Below, piece by piece: positions 21,861-29,626 of a DNA stretch of 37,601 bases. Each line of letters opens with the position of its first letter. Within the stretch, counting starts at the first letter, position 1. A model generated the notes under the pieces. The model was not told the origin of the DNA and ran no database searches. It saw only the letters and a program-made list of their open reading frames with translations. The DNA is from Fibrobacterota bacterium (GTDB lineage Bacteria > Fibrobacterota > Fibrobacteria > UBA11236). Where the stretch lies: NCBI GenBank assembly GCA_023249635.1, contig JAHFCH010000040.1, positions 1 through 37,601 of the forward strand, given 5' to 3'. The position numbers were made by a program, and so were the translations under genes.

Positions 21861-23546
21861 ATGCCAAACATGCCGACACCCCCGCGTATGGCCGTAATCG
21901 GCCTGTTCTGCGCCGCCCTCGCCTTCCGCCCGATCCTGGCCGAAGGCGTTTCCATGCCCGTGCTGAAAACCACCTTGCCCGCCAGCTGGGATGAGAGCTG
22001 GTTCGGCTCGCCCGTGGTTTTCGATTTGGACGGGGACGGCTCCAAGGAGATCATCGCCTCACGCCATAGCGTGCTATACGTATGGGATGCGGCCGGTAAA
22101 ATCCTTTGGCGCGCCGCGGTCGGCAAAGATGGGGTAACCGACGAGGTACATGGCGGCGATCGCCAATACTCGGGACCGGTGGTGGGCGATCTCGACGGCG
22201 ATGGCAAAGGGGACATCGCCATCGCCTACGGCAATCATATCGCCGTCTACGACTGGCAGGGAAAGGTGAGAGGCGGTTGGCCGCAAACCTTTCCGGGTGC
22301 CGCGGGTGAAATCCGCTCCTTGGCCGCCGCCGATCTCGATAAGGACGGCAAAGCCGAAATCATCGCCGTCAAATCGGCCACCGGCCCGACCACGGCGGCA
22401 TATAGCTTGGCGGGCGTGCTGCTGCCCGGCTGGCCGCAAGCCAAGGACTGCCCGAAGTGCAACGACTACGGAGGCTTCAACCAGAACGTGGGAGCGGCCG
22501 ATTTGGACGGGGACGGGATTCCCGAAGTGGTCGCCACCTTCGATGAGGCTTATATCGGCATCATGCATGCGGACGGCAAACCGTCCGCGGCGGATATTTC
22601 CTTCGCCAAGGCGGGCCCCTGGGCTTCCAGCGTTCCCATGTTCCATGACCTCGCGCTCGCGCAGCAGGGATTCGGCGCGGACGGCAATGATCGGGACGAA
22701 TTCACCGATTCGCCGCCCTCCTTCGCCGATCTCGATGGCGACGGCAAACCCGAGATCATCCTGTACTCCAACCATGAGAAGGCCGGTGATACCGCGGCGT
22801 TGGGCAATTGCCTGTGGGCCTTGCATGGGGACATGACGCGGGTCAAGGGTTTCGAAAAGCCGCTCTGCTCGGATACGCCCATCTTCACCGGCTACTACAA
22901 CAACGTCGTGGAGACGGCGCCGGCTCCCGTCATCGCCAACCTTTCCGGAGACGCGCGTCCGGAAATCGTGGTCGCTTCCAACGACGGGAATATCCGCGGA
23001 TTTTCCGCCGAGGGCGCGGAGTTGTGGAAGTACGGCTACGACGTGAAAGGCGAGCCATGGATCCAGGCTTCCGAACCCGTGGTCGGGGATTTGAACAACG
23101 ATGGCTCCCCGGAAATCGTCTTCACCACGTATAGCGTCGATCAGGGCGTTTCCCACCTCACCATCCTGGATGCGATGGGCAAGATGCAGCGGAAAGCTCC
23201 GCTCGACAAACGCGGTTCCATGGGCGCGCCCACCCTCGCCGACGCCGACGGCGACGGCAAGATCGATATCCTCATCAGCCTCAAGGATGTGGTGGGCGGA
23301 TCCAACGGCGGCGTGCAAATCTGGACCGTGGCCACGGCGGGCGCGAACAAGCCTTTGTGGCCTACCGGCCGCGGCAATTACCTGCGTACGGGCGTGGCGG
23401 GGGGAGCGACTTTACCCGTTCCGCTCCGCTATTTACGGGCCTGGCACGGCATTCCGATACGTGCTGTCGGGTACGATGCCCTAGGCATTCCGTTCGGCAT
23501 TCCGGCGCAGCGGCCCGCGCGCCTACTCCTCTTCCCGGCTCCCTAG
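21861..23546 (+). CDS. Secreted FG-GAP/VCBS beta-propeller protein
   Basis: A 561-residue exported protein with eight calcium-loop repeats of the FG-GAP/VCBS type: DLDGDGSKEI, DLDGDGKGDI, DLDKDGKAEI, DLDGDGIPEV, DLDGDGKPEI, NLSGDARPEI, DLNNDGSPEI and DADGDGKIDI. These suggest a 7-8-bladed propeller binding Ca2+ in most blades; the sixth has lost key acidic residues. The signal peptide is MAVIGLFCAALAFRPILA/E. An open frame continues far upstream but codes nothing plausible, so the start was set at the ATG just before the signal peptide; nearby ATGs are possible because no good Shine-Dalgarno is seen. The last ~50 residues are a poorly conserved tail. The role is adhesion or ligand binding by family analogy. 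Confidence 0.8.
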   Translation: MPNMPTPPRMAVIGLFCAALAFRPILAEGVSMPVLKTTLPASWDESWFGSPVVFDLDGDGSKEIIASRHSVLYVWDAAGKILWRAAVGKDGVTDEVHGGDRQYSGPVVGDLDGDGKGDIAIAYGNHIAVYDWQGKVRGGWPQTFPGAAGEIRSLAAADLDKDGKAEIIAVKSATGPTTAAYSLAGVLLPGWPQAKDCPKCNDYGGFNQNVGAADLDGDGIPEVVATFDEAYIGIMHADGKPSAADISFAKAGPWASSVPMFHDLALAQQGFGADGNDRDEFTDSPPSFADLDGDGKPEIILYSNHEKAGDTAALGNCLWALHGDMTRVKGFEKPLCSDTPIFTGYYNNVVETAPAPVIANLSGDARPEIVVASNDGNIRGFSAEGAELWKYGYDVKGEPWIQASEPVVGDLNNDGSPEIVFTTYSVDQGVSHLTILDAMGKMQRKAPLDKRGSMGAPTLADADGDGKIDILISLKDVVGGSNGGVQIWTVATAGANKPLWPTGRGNYLRTGVAGGATLPVPLRYLRAWHGIPIRAVGYDALGIPFGIPAQRPARLLLFPAP

Positions 23547-23620
23547 GTCTCCCCCCGTCCCCGCTCCCTAGCGCGCCCGCCGCCGCGGTATTACCTTTAG
23601 GCGCACGGAGGCGCGCCTTC

Positions 23621-23923
23621 ATGTTCTACATCACTGTCAAACTGTTCGGTCTCTCGGGCCGGCGCGGGGAATTCCGCGCGTACGAGGAAAAAGCCTTGGC
23701 CATTTTCCGCAGGCACGGCGGCGAGGTCGTCGCGGCCTACACGCCCCTACCCGACGCCTCCATCGCGGAGATGCCGGATGAAATCCAGATCCTGCGCATC
23801 GCCGATAGGCAGGCCTTCGACGGGTTTATGAAGAACCCGGAACGCAGGGCGATGGCGGCGGAGCGCGAGTCCGTCATCCGGAAGACGGAAGTCTTCCTTT
23901 CCGGGGAGCATGCCGGATACTGA
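23621..23923 (+). CDS. DUF1330-like dimeric alpha/beta-barrel protein
   Basis: A 100-residue cytosolic protein: MFYITVKLFG...EFRAYEEKALAIFRRHGGEVVAAY, then DEIQILRIADRQAFDGFMKNPERRAMAAER. This beta-alpha-beta-beta-alpha layout is that of ferredoxin-like dimeric barrels such as DUF1330, with the typical F-x-x-F-x-x-x-P pattern after the third strand. Such proteins dimerise and some bind small aromatic compounds, but function is unknown here. The ATG follows CGGAGG at normal spacing; the in-frame extension upstream has no start signal. The DUF2277 gene follows after 17 bases and a membrane-protein gene after that, suggesting a three-gene operon. Confidence 0.78.
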   Translation: MFYITVKLFGLSGRRGEFRAYEEKALAIFRRHGGEVVAAYTPLPDASIAEMPDEIQILRIADRQAFDGFMKNPERRAMAAERESVIRKTEVFLSGEHAGY

Positions 23924-23940
23924 TCCGGGGAGAAAACATC

Positions 23941-24237
23941 ATGTGCCGAAACATCAAGACTTTGTTCAACTTCGAACCTCCCGCCACCGAAGAGGAAATC
24001 AAGGCTTCGGCCATCCAATTCGTTCGCAAGCTGAGCGGGTTCAGTAAACCCTCCGCCGCCAACGAAATCGCTTTCAACCTCGCCGTGGAACAGGTGCATG
24101 CGGCCGCGCGCAGCCTGGTGCAATCCCTGGTGACGAACGCCCCCGCGCGCAATCGCGAGTTCGAGATCGCGAAACTTCGTGAAGCTTCCCGCAAACGATT
24201 CGGTCCCGACGTTAAATTCCGAACCCTGGAGAACTGA
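23941..24237 (+). CDS. DUF2277 family protein
   Basis: A 98-residue cytosolic protein matching DUF2277 along its length: MCRNIKTLFNFEPPATEEEIKASAIQFVRKLSGFSKPS, then AFNLAVEQVHAAARSLVQSLVTNAPARNRE. The MCRNI-LFNFEPPAT start is the family signature and fixes the start codon, with GGGGAGAAAA upstream. It is short and all-helical. The family is widespread and uncharacterised. It is the middle gene of a tight group, with only one base before the next start. Confidence 0.93.
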   Translation: MCRNIKTLFNFEPPATEEEIKASAIQFVRKLSGFSKPSAANEIAFNLAVEQVHAAARSLVQSLVTNAPARNREFEIAKLREASRKRFGPDVKFRTLEN

Positions 24238-24238
24238 C

Positions 24239-24550
24239 ATGTTCATCGTCCTCTTTGCCTTCATCGCATCCACCATTTATGTCGTCAAGAACGGCGTCGG
24301 CAACGAAAAGCTGTACTTCCTAATCCCCATCGGAGTGTACGTTGCCGGTTCGTTGGTATTCGGAGGCGCGGCGCTTTTCTCCGGTGGAGGGGGAGCCGTG
24401 AACGGAATCATGGGCATCTTGCTTACGGTAGCCACCCTGATCGCCTGCGGATACACGGTCACCAAGGTCCGCAACAACAGCATGGCCCGGGTGTTGGCCA
24501 ACCTGGAAAAAGGGCCGGTAGCCGAACCCCAGAAAAAATTCGAATTGTAG
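24239..24550 (+). CDS. Small membrane protein
   Basis: A 103-residue protein with three predicted membrane segments (MFIVLFAFIASTIYVV, LYFLIPIGVYVAGSLVFGGAAL, NGIMGILLTVATLIACGYTV) and a cytosolic, charged C-terminal tail. It was not recognised as a named family. Start is the ATG one base after the DUF2277 stop, with GGAG in the upstream gene end; a 20-codon-longer frame overlapping DUF2277 is unlikely. It ends seven bases before the ankyrin gene, so the group from 23621 to 25328 may be one transcript. Confidence 0.72.
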   Translation: MFIVLFAFIASTIYVVKNGVGNEKLYFLIPIGVYVAGSLVFGGAALFSGGGGAVNGIMGILLTVATLIACGYTVTKVRNNSMARVLANLEKGPVAEPQKKFEL

Positions 24551-24557
24551 TCTGCGT

Positions 24558-25328
24558 ATGCCGACACAACTGCAAGAGTGTATTTCTCATGAAGACGAAG
24601 CCGGATTGCGCGGGGTACTTGTAGCCAATAGCGGAAATCCTTCCTGGAAAGATGCAGCCGGCCTCACGGCATTGCATTATGCCGCGTACTTCGGAAAAAC
24701 AGGAATCCTGAAACTCCTGCTCGATATGGGTGCGGACCTGGAGGCACGCGCCGAAAAATATGGTTCCACCCCGCTCCAATGGGCTACTTATTGCGGCATC
24801 AAGAACGCGCCCAAGCTCGATCAGCGCCGCAATCAACCGGTCATTGCGGAACTGCTCCGCCGGGGCGCGAGCTACGATATCATGTCCGCGGTGGCCAACC
24901 TCGACGCAGCGCGTGTAGAGGCGGTCCTCGCTACCGATGCCGTGGCTGTGAATTCCAAATGGATGAACGGCTTCGCTCCACTACATGTCAATGCGGATCT
25001 GGAGATCGGCCGGTCGCTTCTAGCCACGGGGGCGGACCTGCGGCAACGCTCCGATGATGGCACCACGCCCTTGATCTACCTGTGCAACCGACTGCGCGCG
25101 AACGAAGCGTTGGTGCGGCTCTATCTGGACCGCGGTGCGGAAGCCAATGCCCAATCCGGCTCCGGCCGGACCGCCCTGCACGCGGCCGTGCGCCGCGGCC
25201 ATGAGGAGATCGTAAAACTCCTGCTCGCCCGCGGCGCCAATCGCGCCTTACAGAACGACAAAGGCGAAACGGCGCTGGACAAGGCGATTAATCTGCGGAA
25301 AAAATCCCTCCGGTCGCTCCTGCAATAA
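24558..25328 (+). CDS. Ankyrin-repeat protein
   Basis: A 256-residue cytosolic protein made of about six ankyrin repeats. The clearest are AGLTALHYAAYFGKTGILKLLLDMGADLEA, GSTPLQWATYCG...IAELLRRGASYD, GFAPLHV...RSLLATGADLRQ, DGTTPLIYLCN...LVRLYLDRGAEANA and GRTALHAAVRRGHEEIVKLLLARGAN. Ankyrin stacks bind protein partners; no catalytic domain is attached and no signal peptide is seen. It starts eight bases after the small membrane protein, with no clear separate promoter. It precedes the DUF692 locus by 116 bases. Confidence 0.9.
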   Translation: MPTQLQECISHEDEAGLRGVLVANSGNPSWKDAAGLTALHYAAYFGKTGILKLLLDMGADLEARAEKYGSTPLQWATYCGIKNAPKLDQRRNQPVIAELLRRGASYDIMSAVANLDAARVEAVLATDAVAVNSKWMNGFAPLHVNADLEIGRSLLATGADLRQRSDDGTTPLIYLCNRLRANEALVRLYLDRGAEANAQSGSGRTALHAAVRRGHEEIVKLLLARGANRALQNDKGETALDKAINLRKKSLRSLLQ

Positions 25329-25414
25329 CCCTCAGGATTCCCCGGCCTTCACGACCCCAAAAAAAAACGTACCCAAATCCGGACTTCTGTGTCTAATCCT
25401 TCGAGCCGCCCCGG

Positions 25415-25433
25415 TTGGGACGGCCGTTCCCAA
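25415..25433 (+). promoter_or_regulatory. Hairpin abutting the Shine-Dalgarno of the 48-residue ORF
   Basis: TTGGGA (25415-25420), a 7-base loop and TCCCAA (25428-25433) pair perfectly, and the Shine-Dalgarno AGGAG begins directly at the stem end. The 116-base gap before it also contains a nine-A run (25359-25367). No clear sigma70 boxes were found; an alternative sigma factor or read-through from the ankyrin gene is possible. Confidence 0.4.
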
Positions 25434-25444
25434 GGAGAAAGACC

Positions 25445-25591
25445 ATGACTAAAGTCACCATTTCCGCCGGTTTGGGCTTCGACCTGAACAAACAGAACAA
25501 TATCGCCGACAAGATCACCGCCTCGATGCGCCACGCCCCGTGTACCTCGGCGGTGGACGTGCGCTTCAAGGATATGAGCGGCAGCTTCTAG
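25445..25591 (+). CDS. 48-residue putative RiPP precursor peptide with one cysteine
   Basis: A 48-codon ORF with a strong AAGGAG ribosome-binding site. The N-terminal half (MTKVTISAGLGFDLNK, continuing QNNIADKITASMR) looks like a leader with beta-strand then helix. The second half (HAPCTSAVDVRFKDMSGSF) carries the only cysteine, C33. DUF692 enzymes (MbnB, TglH, HvfB) modify Cys in small peptides encoded next to them, so C33 is the natural candidate site. There is no signal peptide, unlike the bufferin precursors (DUF2282). It is 48 bases upstream of the DUF692 gene on the same strand. The peptide matches no precursor I recognise. That it is translated is well supported; the precursor role is inference. 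Confidence 0.72.
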   Translation: MTKVTISAGLGFDLNKQNNIADKITASMRHAPCTSAVDVRFKDMSGSF

Positions 25592-25639
25592 GCCGAGCGA
25601 AACCACATGTACAAGCGCGACCAGGCGGAGGTTAAGTCG

Positions 25640-27085
25640 ATGGCTAGCAACGGAACTTCGGCCCCTTTGGGCGTGGGCGTAGTGTGGGTGCCCGGTATCG
25701 AGCCCTTGCTCGAACCGGGCATGGATTTGATCGATGTAGTGGAAATCGAACCCCAGATGTATTGGGATTACCTGCCGGACGAGATCTGGCCCTACCGCAT
25801 GCAAAAAGCGGCCTTCGACTACCTGGCCAGGCTGGGCAAGCCCATCCTCGTCCACGGTGTGGGAGGCGCGGCGGCGGGCAGCCATCTTCCTCCCTCCGAA
25901 TTCACGCGCTATTTCCACGAAGTGGTGGCGCAACTGGACCCGGTCTGGGTCAGCGAGCATTTCAGCTTCCTGCACATGCACGGCCCGGAAGGCCGCTATT
26001 TCGCCGGCATGATGCTGCCGGCCCTGCAAACCGAATCCGGGGCCGAAACGGCGGCCCGCAACATCCGCACCGTAACCAGCGGGTTACGCGCCCCCTTCGC
26101 CCTGGAAACCCAGGTCAACTACATGCAATCGCGCTGCGGCAACCTCAGCGACGGCGAGTTCATGGCCAAGGTGGTGAAGAAGCTGGATTGCGGCATCCTG
26201 CTCGACATCCTCAACATCTGGGTCAACCAAAAGAACGGGCGCCAGCCGGTGATGGAATATCTGGATGCCATTCCCCTGGACCGGGTCTGCGAAGTGCACC
26301 TGGCCGGGGCCAAGCTCGATGACGGGGTCTGGCTCGACGCCCATAACGGCACCTTGCAAGACGAGGTACTGGAGCTTACCGAGCGCATCCTGCCCCGCTT
26401 GCCCAAGGTGCGGGCGCTTACCCTGGAAGTCATCCCGTATTTCGTGCCGCGGGCTGGGATGGATCTGCTCGCCCAGCAATTCCAGGTGGTACGCAAACTT
26501 TGGGATGGCCGCCATTCCCTGCCAGCCGATTCACGCCGCACCGCCCGTCCACCCGACGCATCCCCGGTGGCGATGGTCGAACTGGAAGGAGCGGAATCCC
26601 TGGACCCGGAAGCATGGGAAAAGACCCTGGGGGAGTGGACCGCATTCGGGAAAGGCGAAGGCCCTTTATTCGAGCACATGCGGAACGATCGCGGCATGCG
26701 GACCTACCGCATGATCGCCAACAGCTTCCGCTCGGGTAACCTCAGCGATACCATGGGGCTGACCCTGCAATTCCTGCTCCGCTTCCAAGGGCCCGATGCG
26801 GTGGAAAAGCTGCTGGAGGAATATTGCCGCTGGTGCCCGCCGGGACAGTTCCCGTTGAGCGAAGCCAAGACCTTCGTGGCCTTTCTGCGCGAACGTCCCG
26901 TTGACCATCCCTACTGGGCCAACATTCTGGATTTCGACGAGGCGAAGCTGCTGGCGGTGGAAGCCAACCATCCGCGGGAGATCCGTTTCGACTACGATCC
27001 TAATCGCCTGCTGGAAAGCATCGCCAAAGGCGAATTGCCGATGGATTTGCCCCGGGGAAGGTTCCTGGTGGAAGTGACGCCTTGA
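25640..27085 (+). CDS. DUF692 (MbnB/TglH-like) enzyme fused to a C-terminal partner-like domain
   Basis: A 481-residue cytosolic protein. Residues ~10-290 form a DUF692 TIM barrel with the metal-ligand positions of the family: H72 (LVHG), E106-H107 (VSEHFSF), E156 (LETQVNY), D189 and N192 (LLDILNIWVN), H220 (EVHLAGA), D233 and H235 (DAHNG) and E263 (LEVIPY). DUF692 enzymes use two or three iron atoms to oxidise peptide cysteines, normally with a separate partner protein (MbnC, TglI, DUF2063). After a Pro/Arg linker, residues ~310-481 form a helical domain (MRTYRMIANSFRSGNLSDTM, EKLLEEYCRWCPPGQF, DHPYWANILDFDEAKLLAVEA) that resembles such a partner. The ATG with GGAGG upstream was preferred over one 11 codons earlier. 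Reaction and product are unknown. Confidence 0.87.
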   Translation: MASNGTSAPLGVGVVWVPGIEPLLEPGMDLIDVVEIEPQMYWDYLPDEIWPYRMQKAAFDYLARLGKPILVHGVGGAAAGSHLPPSEFTRYFHEVVAQLDPVWVSEHFSFLHMHGPEGRYFAGMMLPALQTESGAETAARNIRTVTSGLRAPFALETQVNYMQSRCGNLSDGEFMAKVVKKLDCGILLDILNIWVNQKNGRQPVMEYLDAIPLDRVCEVHLAGAKLDDGVWLDAHNGTLQDEVLELTERILPRLPKVRALTLEVIPYFVPRAGMDLLAQQFQVVRKLWDGRHSLPADSRRTARPPDASPVAMVELEGAESLDPEAWEKTLGEWTAFGKGEGPLFEHMRNDRGMRTYRMIANSFRSGNLSDTMGLTLQFLLRFQGPDAVEKLLEEYCRWCPPGQFPLSEAKTFVAFLRERPVDHPYWANILDFDEAKLLAVEANHPREIRFDYDPNRLLESIAKGELPMDLPRGRFLVEVTP

Positions 27086-28331
27086 TCGGGACGCGCGCCC
27101 CGCGCGCATCCCGCCCATAGTATATGCCCGCCGCGTCCGCGCCCACGGGATCGCGACGGCCGTTAACCCTCCCGGTATACCGTAGCGCGGTTCCATCCCC
27201 GATCTGGTAGGCCCCGAGGTCCCAAACCGAAGTGGGTCGAGGTTTGCCTTCCATGTCGGTGGCAAAGAGCGGGAGCGGAAATCCCCGGTTGCATGCCGGG
27301 GAAAGCGGGGTCAGGTGGAAGTCCTTTCCCGTCGTAACGAAAACGGGATCGGCCGCGTAAGAGTGGCCGCCTTTATCTTCCGCGTCCCGTTCCGGAAAAT
27401 ACGCGTTGTAGTCGACCTGATCCCCGGTCGCGCCGATCAATGCCTCGCCGCCTCCCTCGGAGTAGAAGATGTTGTTCACCACCGCATTGGTTCCCGCCCC
27501 GGCATTCAAGGTCACGGCATAGCATTTGACGGAGCCGGCGGCTTCGGCGTAGAAGGTATTGTTGTACACGAATATGTCGTGCGCTCCGGTCCCCGCATAA
27601 ATCCCCGACCGCTCGGCCCCTTTGGTCATCACGAACAGGTTGTTGTAGATGAACACATGATGCGGGGAAGGCTCATGGTAATTGTTGATGGCCGGGCCCG
27701 CGAAATTATCACGGAAGGTATTGGAACGGATGATGATATCGTGGGATCCTTCCGAATTATACACGGCATGATCGTAAGCGGTCTTGTCCAGGCCGCGCCC
27801 CATGGCTTCGAACAGGCAACCCTCGATAAGGATATCCCCGCAATTGCGCGTGACGATGGCGGCATTGTCGGCCGCCAGGATATGGTGCAAATGGCATTGG
27901 CGGATGGAAACGTGATCGCTATTGTCGGCCACCTGGAAGCCCCAGCTACCGTAGCCGGTAAGTTCCATGCCTTCGAAGGAGAGATACTTGGCATTGATCA
28001 GGAGCAGCCAATCGGCGCCCTTGCCGTCGAAGATCGGCGTCGCACCCGCCGCCGCGCGGATGACGATCGGTTTTTCCGCCGTGCCGGAACGGGTCCAGGT
28101 AATCCCCGAGCCCGCATAGGTCCCGTTTTTCAGGAACAGGGTATCGCCCGCCGAAAGCGCGGCGTTGGCTTTAGCCAATCCACCCCAAGGCGCGGCCGAA
28201 GTACCGGCGGCATTATCCGAACCGCCCGGCGCCAGATAAAAGGCGCGGGCCGCGGGTGAAAGCGGCAGACACAGCAAGGCGATGGCGGCGGGGAGCGGGC
28301 GGAATAATCGGGTGAATCTCGGAATCGGCAT
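27000..28331 (-). CDS. Secreted right-handed beta-helix protein
   Basis: A 443-residue exported protein with a signal peptide (ending AARA/F). The N-terminal FYLAPGGSDNAAGTSAAPWGGLAKANAAL ... AGDTLFLKNGTY is typical of parallel-beta-helix polysaccharide lyases and related proteins. Repeated helix rungs follow: HVSIRQCHLHHI, DILIEGCLFEAM, DIIIRSNTFRDNFAGPAINNY, HVFIYNNLF, DIFVYNNTFYAEAAG, NAVVNNIFYSEGG. No catalytic lysine or aspartate set can be assigned, so lyase activity is only possible. GGGGAGGA precedes the start. The end, after a tail-like AAGIYYGRDARGARV, continues ~30 residues and overlaps the DUF692 gene convergently by 86 bases. Confidence 0.82.
   Translation of the reverse strand: MPIPRFTRLFRPLPAAIALLCLPLSPAARAFYLAPGGSDNAAGTSAAPWGGLAKANAALSAGDTLFLKNGTYAGSGITWTRSGTAEKPIVIRAAAGATPIFDGKGADWLLLINAKYLSFEGMELTGYGSWGFQVADNSDHVSIRQCHLHHILAADNAAIVTRNCGDILIEGCLFEAMGRGLDKTAYDHAVYNSEGSHDIIIRSNTFRDNFAGPAINNYHEPSPHHVFIYNNLFVMTKGAERSGIYAGTGAHDIFVYNNTFYAEAAGSVKCYAVTLNAGAGTNAVVNNIFYSEGGGEALIGATGDQVDYNAYFPERDAEDKGGHSYAADPVFVTTGKDFHLTPLSPACNRGFPLPLFATDMEGKPRPTSVWDLGAYQIGDGTALRYTGRVNGRRDPVGADAAGIYYGRDARGARVPIKASLPPGTFPGANPSAIRLWRCFPAGD
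27088..27112 (+). terminator. GC-rich hairpin just after the DUF692 gene
   Basis: GGGACGCGCG and its near-complement CGCGCATCCC pair over 10-11 positions with one mismatch and a small loop, beginning three bases after the DUF692 stop. No T-run follows. It lies within the coding end of the convergent beta-helix gene, so its bases also encode protein on the other strand. It may separate the two converging transcripts. Confidence 0.4.
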
Positions 28332-28449
28332 CGGAAATCGTCCTCCCCACCGGAGGGCTTCTTGAGTATACCTCAAAGCCGGTCGGGCTTCCGGGCAAAA
28401 CGCAGCCCGGCGCGGGAACGATTTTCCCCGATCCCTCCTTTACCCCTCC

Positions 28450-29457
28450 CTAATCCGCAACCACCCTACGCGAACGGCTGCGCAGCATCCCGTTGGCGAT
28501 CTCGAAGCCTTTGATCAGGGCCCGGGCGCCCGGGCTGCTGTACTTTTCCAGGGAGAAGCGCGGCACCAACCGGGTCGCGAACTTCTCCTTGAACTCGGAT
28601 AGGCTGCGGTTGTCCGCGCCGCATAAATCGAAAGTCGAAAAACGATCCTGGAAACGCAGGATCAGATTATGCACCATGAAATGCATGGTCCCCAGCCGGT
28701 CGGCCGCATCCAGCCGGCAACTGCACCAGATGATGGCGGTATCCCGGAAATAGTCCAATGCCACGCTGGCGAAGGCGATGGGTTTTCCCGATTCGTCGCG
28801 CACGGCGAAATGCTCCATCAGGCCCGTGCCGGTGAGCTCGCGGCGGAGGTCGGCCGCCCAACGCGGTTTCCATTTCATCGCCAGGCCCTTGCGGACGAAG
28901 GTGCGCGCATAAGCGGTTTCGAATTCGTCCTCTCCCGAAATGGTTCCGAAGCGCAGGCCGGCCTTCTCGGCCTTGCGGATATTCGCGAGGCAGTCCTTGT
29001 TCACGGCGCGTTCGTGGTATGCGCGCAAATCATTGATCACGGTAAAGCGGGGACGGCAGATCCAATCGCGCTCCAGCGCGGGACGCGCATCATGACTCTC
29101 GGGCAGCAGCAGGCTATAGTGGGAATTCCGTTCCAACCATGCCAATACCTGATCCAGGATTTCTCCCTGCTCCCGCAGCTCTTCGTTGAAATGCTTGCGG
29201 CGGCCCGAGACGAAATAAGGCCCGCCATAGAAGGTGAGGATGGGGACGAAAGCCTTGATGAGGCCGCCCCTTTTGATGAATTGCAAAGGCAGGTAGGCTG
29301 CGAAGGTTTCGCCCTTATGGACGCGAAGCACCTTGAGGGGAAAAGGCAGCGCCCTCCGCGTGGCTTCCAGCCAGGCGCGCGTTCCGAAGACCGGCGCCGA
29401 CTCGGGCAGGCCTTCCAGGTCTTCCGTCAGGAACAGATTCCACTTGTCCAACCCCAT
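28450..29457 (-). CDS. GNAT-fold acyltransferase (BioF2/FemAB-like)
   Basis: A ~335-residue cytosolic protein with the duplicated GNAT fold of the PF13480 / FemAB group: an N-terminal half (WLEATRRALPFPLKVLRVHKGETFAAYLPLQFIKRGG), then a C-terminal half with VNKDCLANIRKAEKAGLRFG, MEHFAVRDESGKPIAFASVALDY, IIWCSCRLDAADRLGTMHFMVHNLIL and FDLCGADNRSLSEFKEKFATRLVP. Family members transfer acyl or aminoacyl groups, often in polysaccharide or cell-wall assembly. The start is uncertain: candidates at 29457, 29487 and 29514 all have a purine run too close; the first gives the most natural N-terminus. Confidence 0.82.
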   Translation of the reverse strand: MGLDKWNLFLTEDLEGLPESAPVFGTRAWLEATRRALPFPLKVLRVHKGETFAAYLPLQFIKRGGLIKAFVPILTFYGGPYFVSGRRKHFNEELREQGEILDQVLAWLERNSHYSLLLPESHDARPALERDWICRPRFTVINDLRAYHERAVNKDCLANIRKAEKAGLRFGTISGEDEFETAYARTFVRKGLAMKWKPRWAADLRRELTGTGLMEHFAVRDESGKPIAFASVALDYFRDTAIIWCSCRLDAADRLGTMHFMVHNLILRFQDRFSTFDLCGADNRSLSEFKEKFATRLVPRFSLEKYSSPGARALIKGFEIANGMLRSRSRRVVAD

Positions 29458-29528
29458 ACCCCCTGCCAAAGCGCGCTTAAGCCGCATTCCCATCCATATC
29501 GAGCGCGCACGCACGGACCGGCAATCCT

Positions 29529-29543
29529 TGACCGGAGGTCAAA
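29529..29543. promoter_or_regulatory. Inverted repeat upstream of the GNAT gene
   Basis: TTGACC-GGA-GGTCAA is a perfect 6-bp inverted repeat with a 3-base spacer, in the 169-base gap between the thioredoxin gene end and the GNAT gene start. It is a possible operator for the GNAT gene; nothing else was recognised in this gap. Confidence 0.3.
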
Positions 29544-29626
29544 TGCCTATGCCCTTACGCCGCGATTCGGAGCGGAATCCGGCGTTTACGCGCGGCTACC
29601 GTCCGACTCGAGGATGGAAACGCAAA

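Noticed and set aside
25445-27085. Calling the DUF692 locus a methanobactin or bufferin cluster
   Set aside because: The precursor lacks the MbnA cysteine pattern and lacks the signal peptide and repeated cysteines of DUF2282 bufferins, and no transporter, aminotransferase or cytochrome of those clusters is adjacent.
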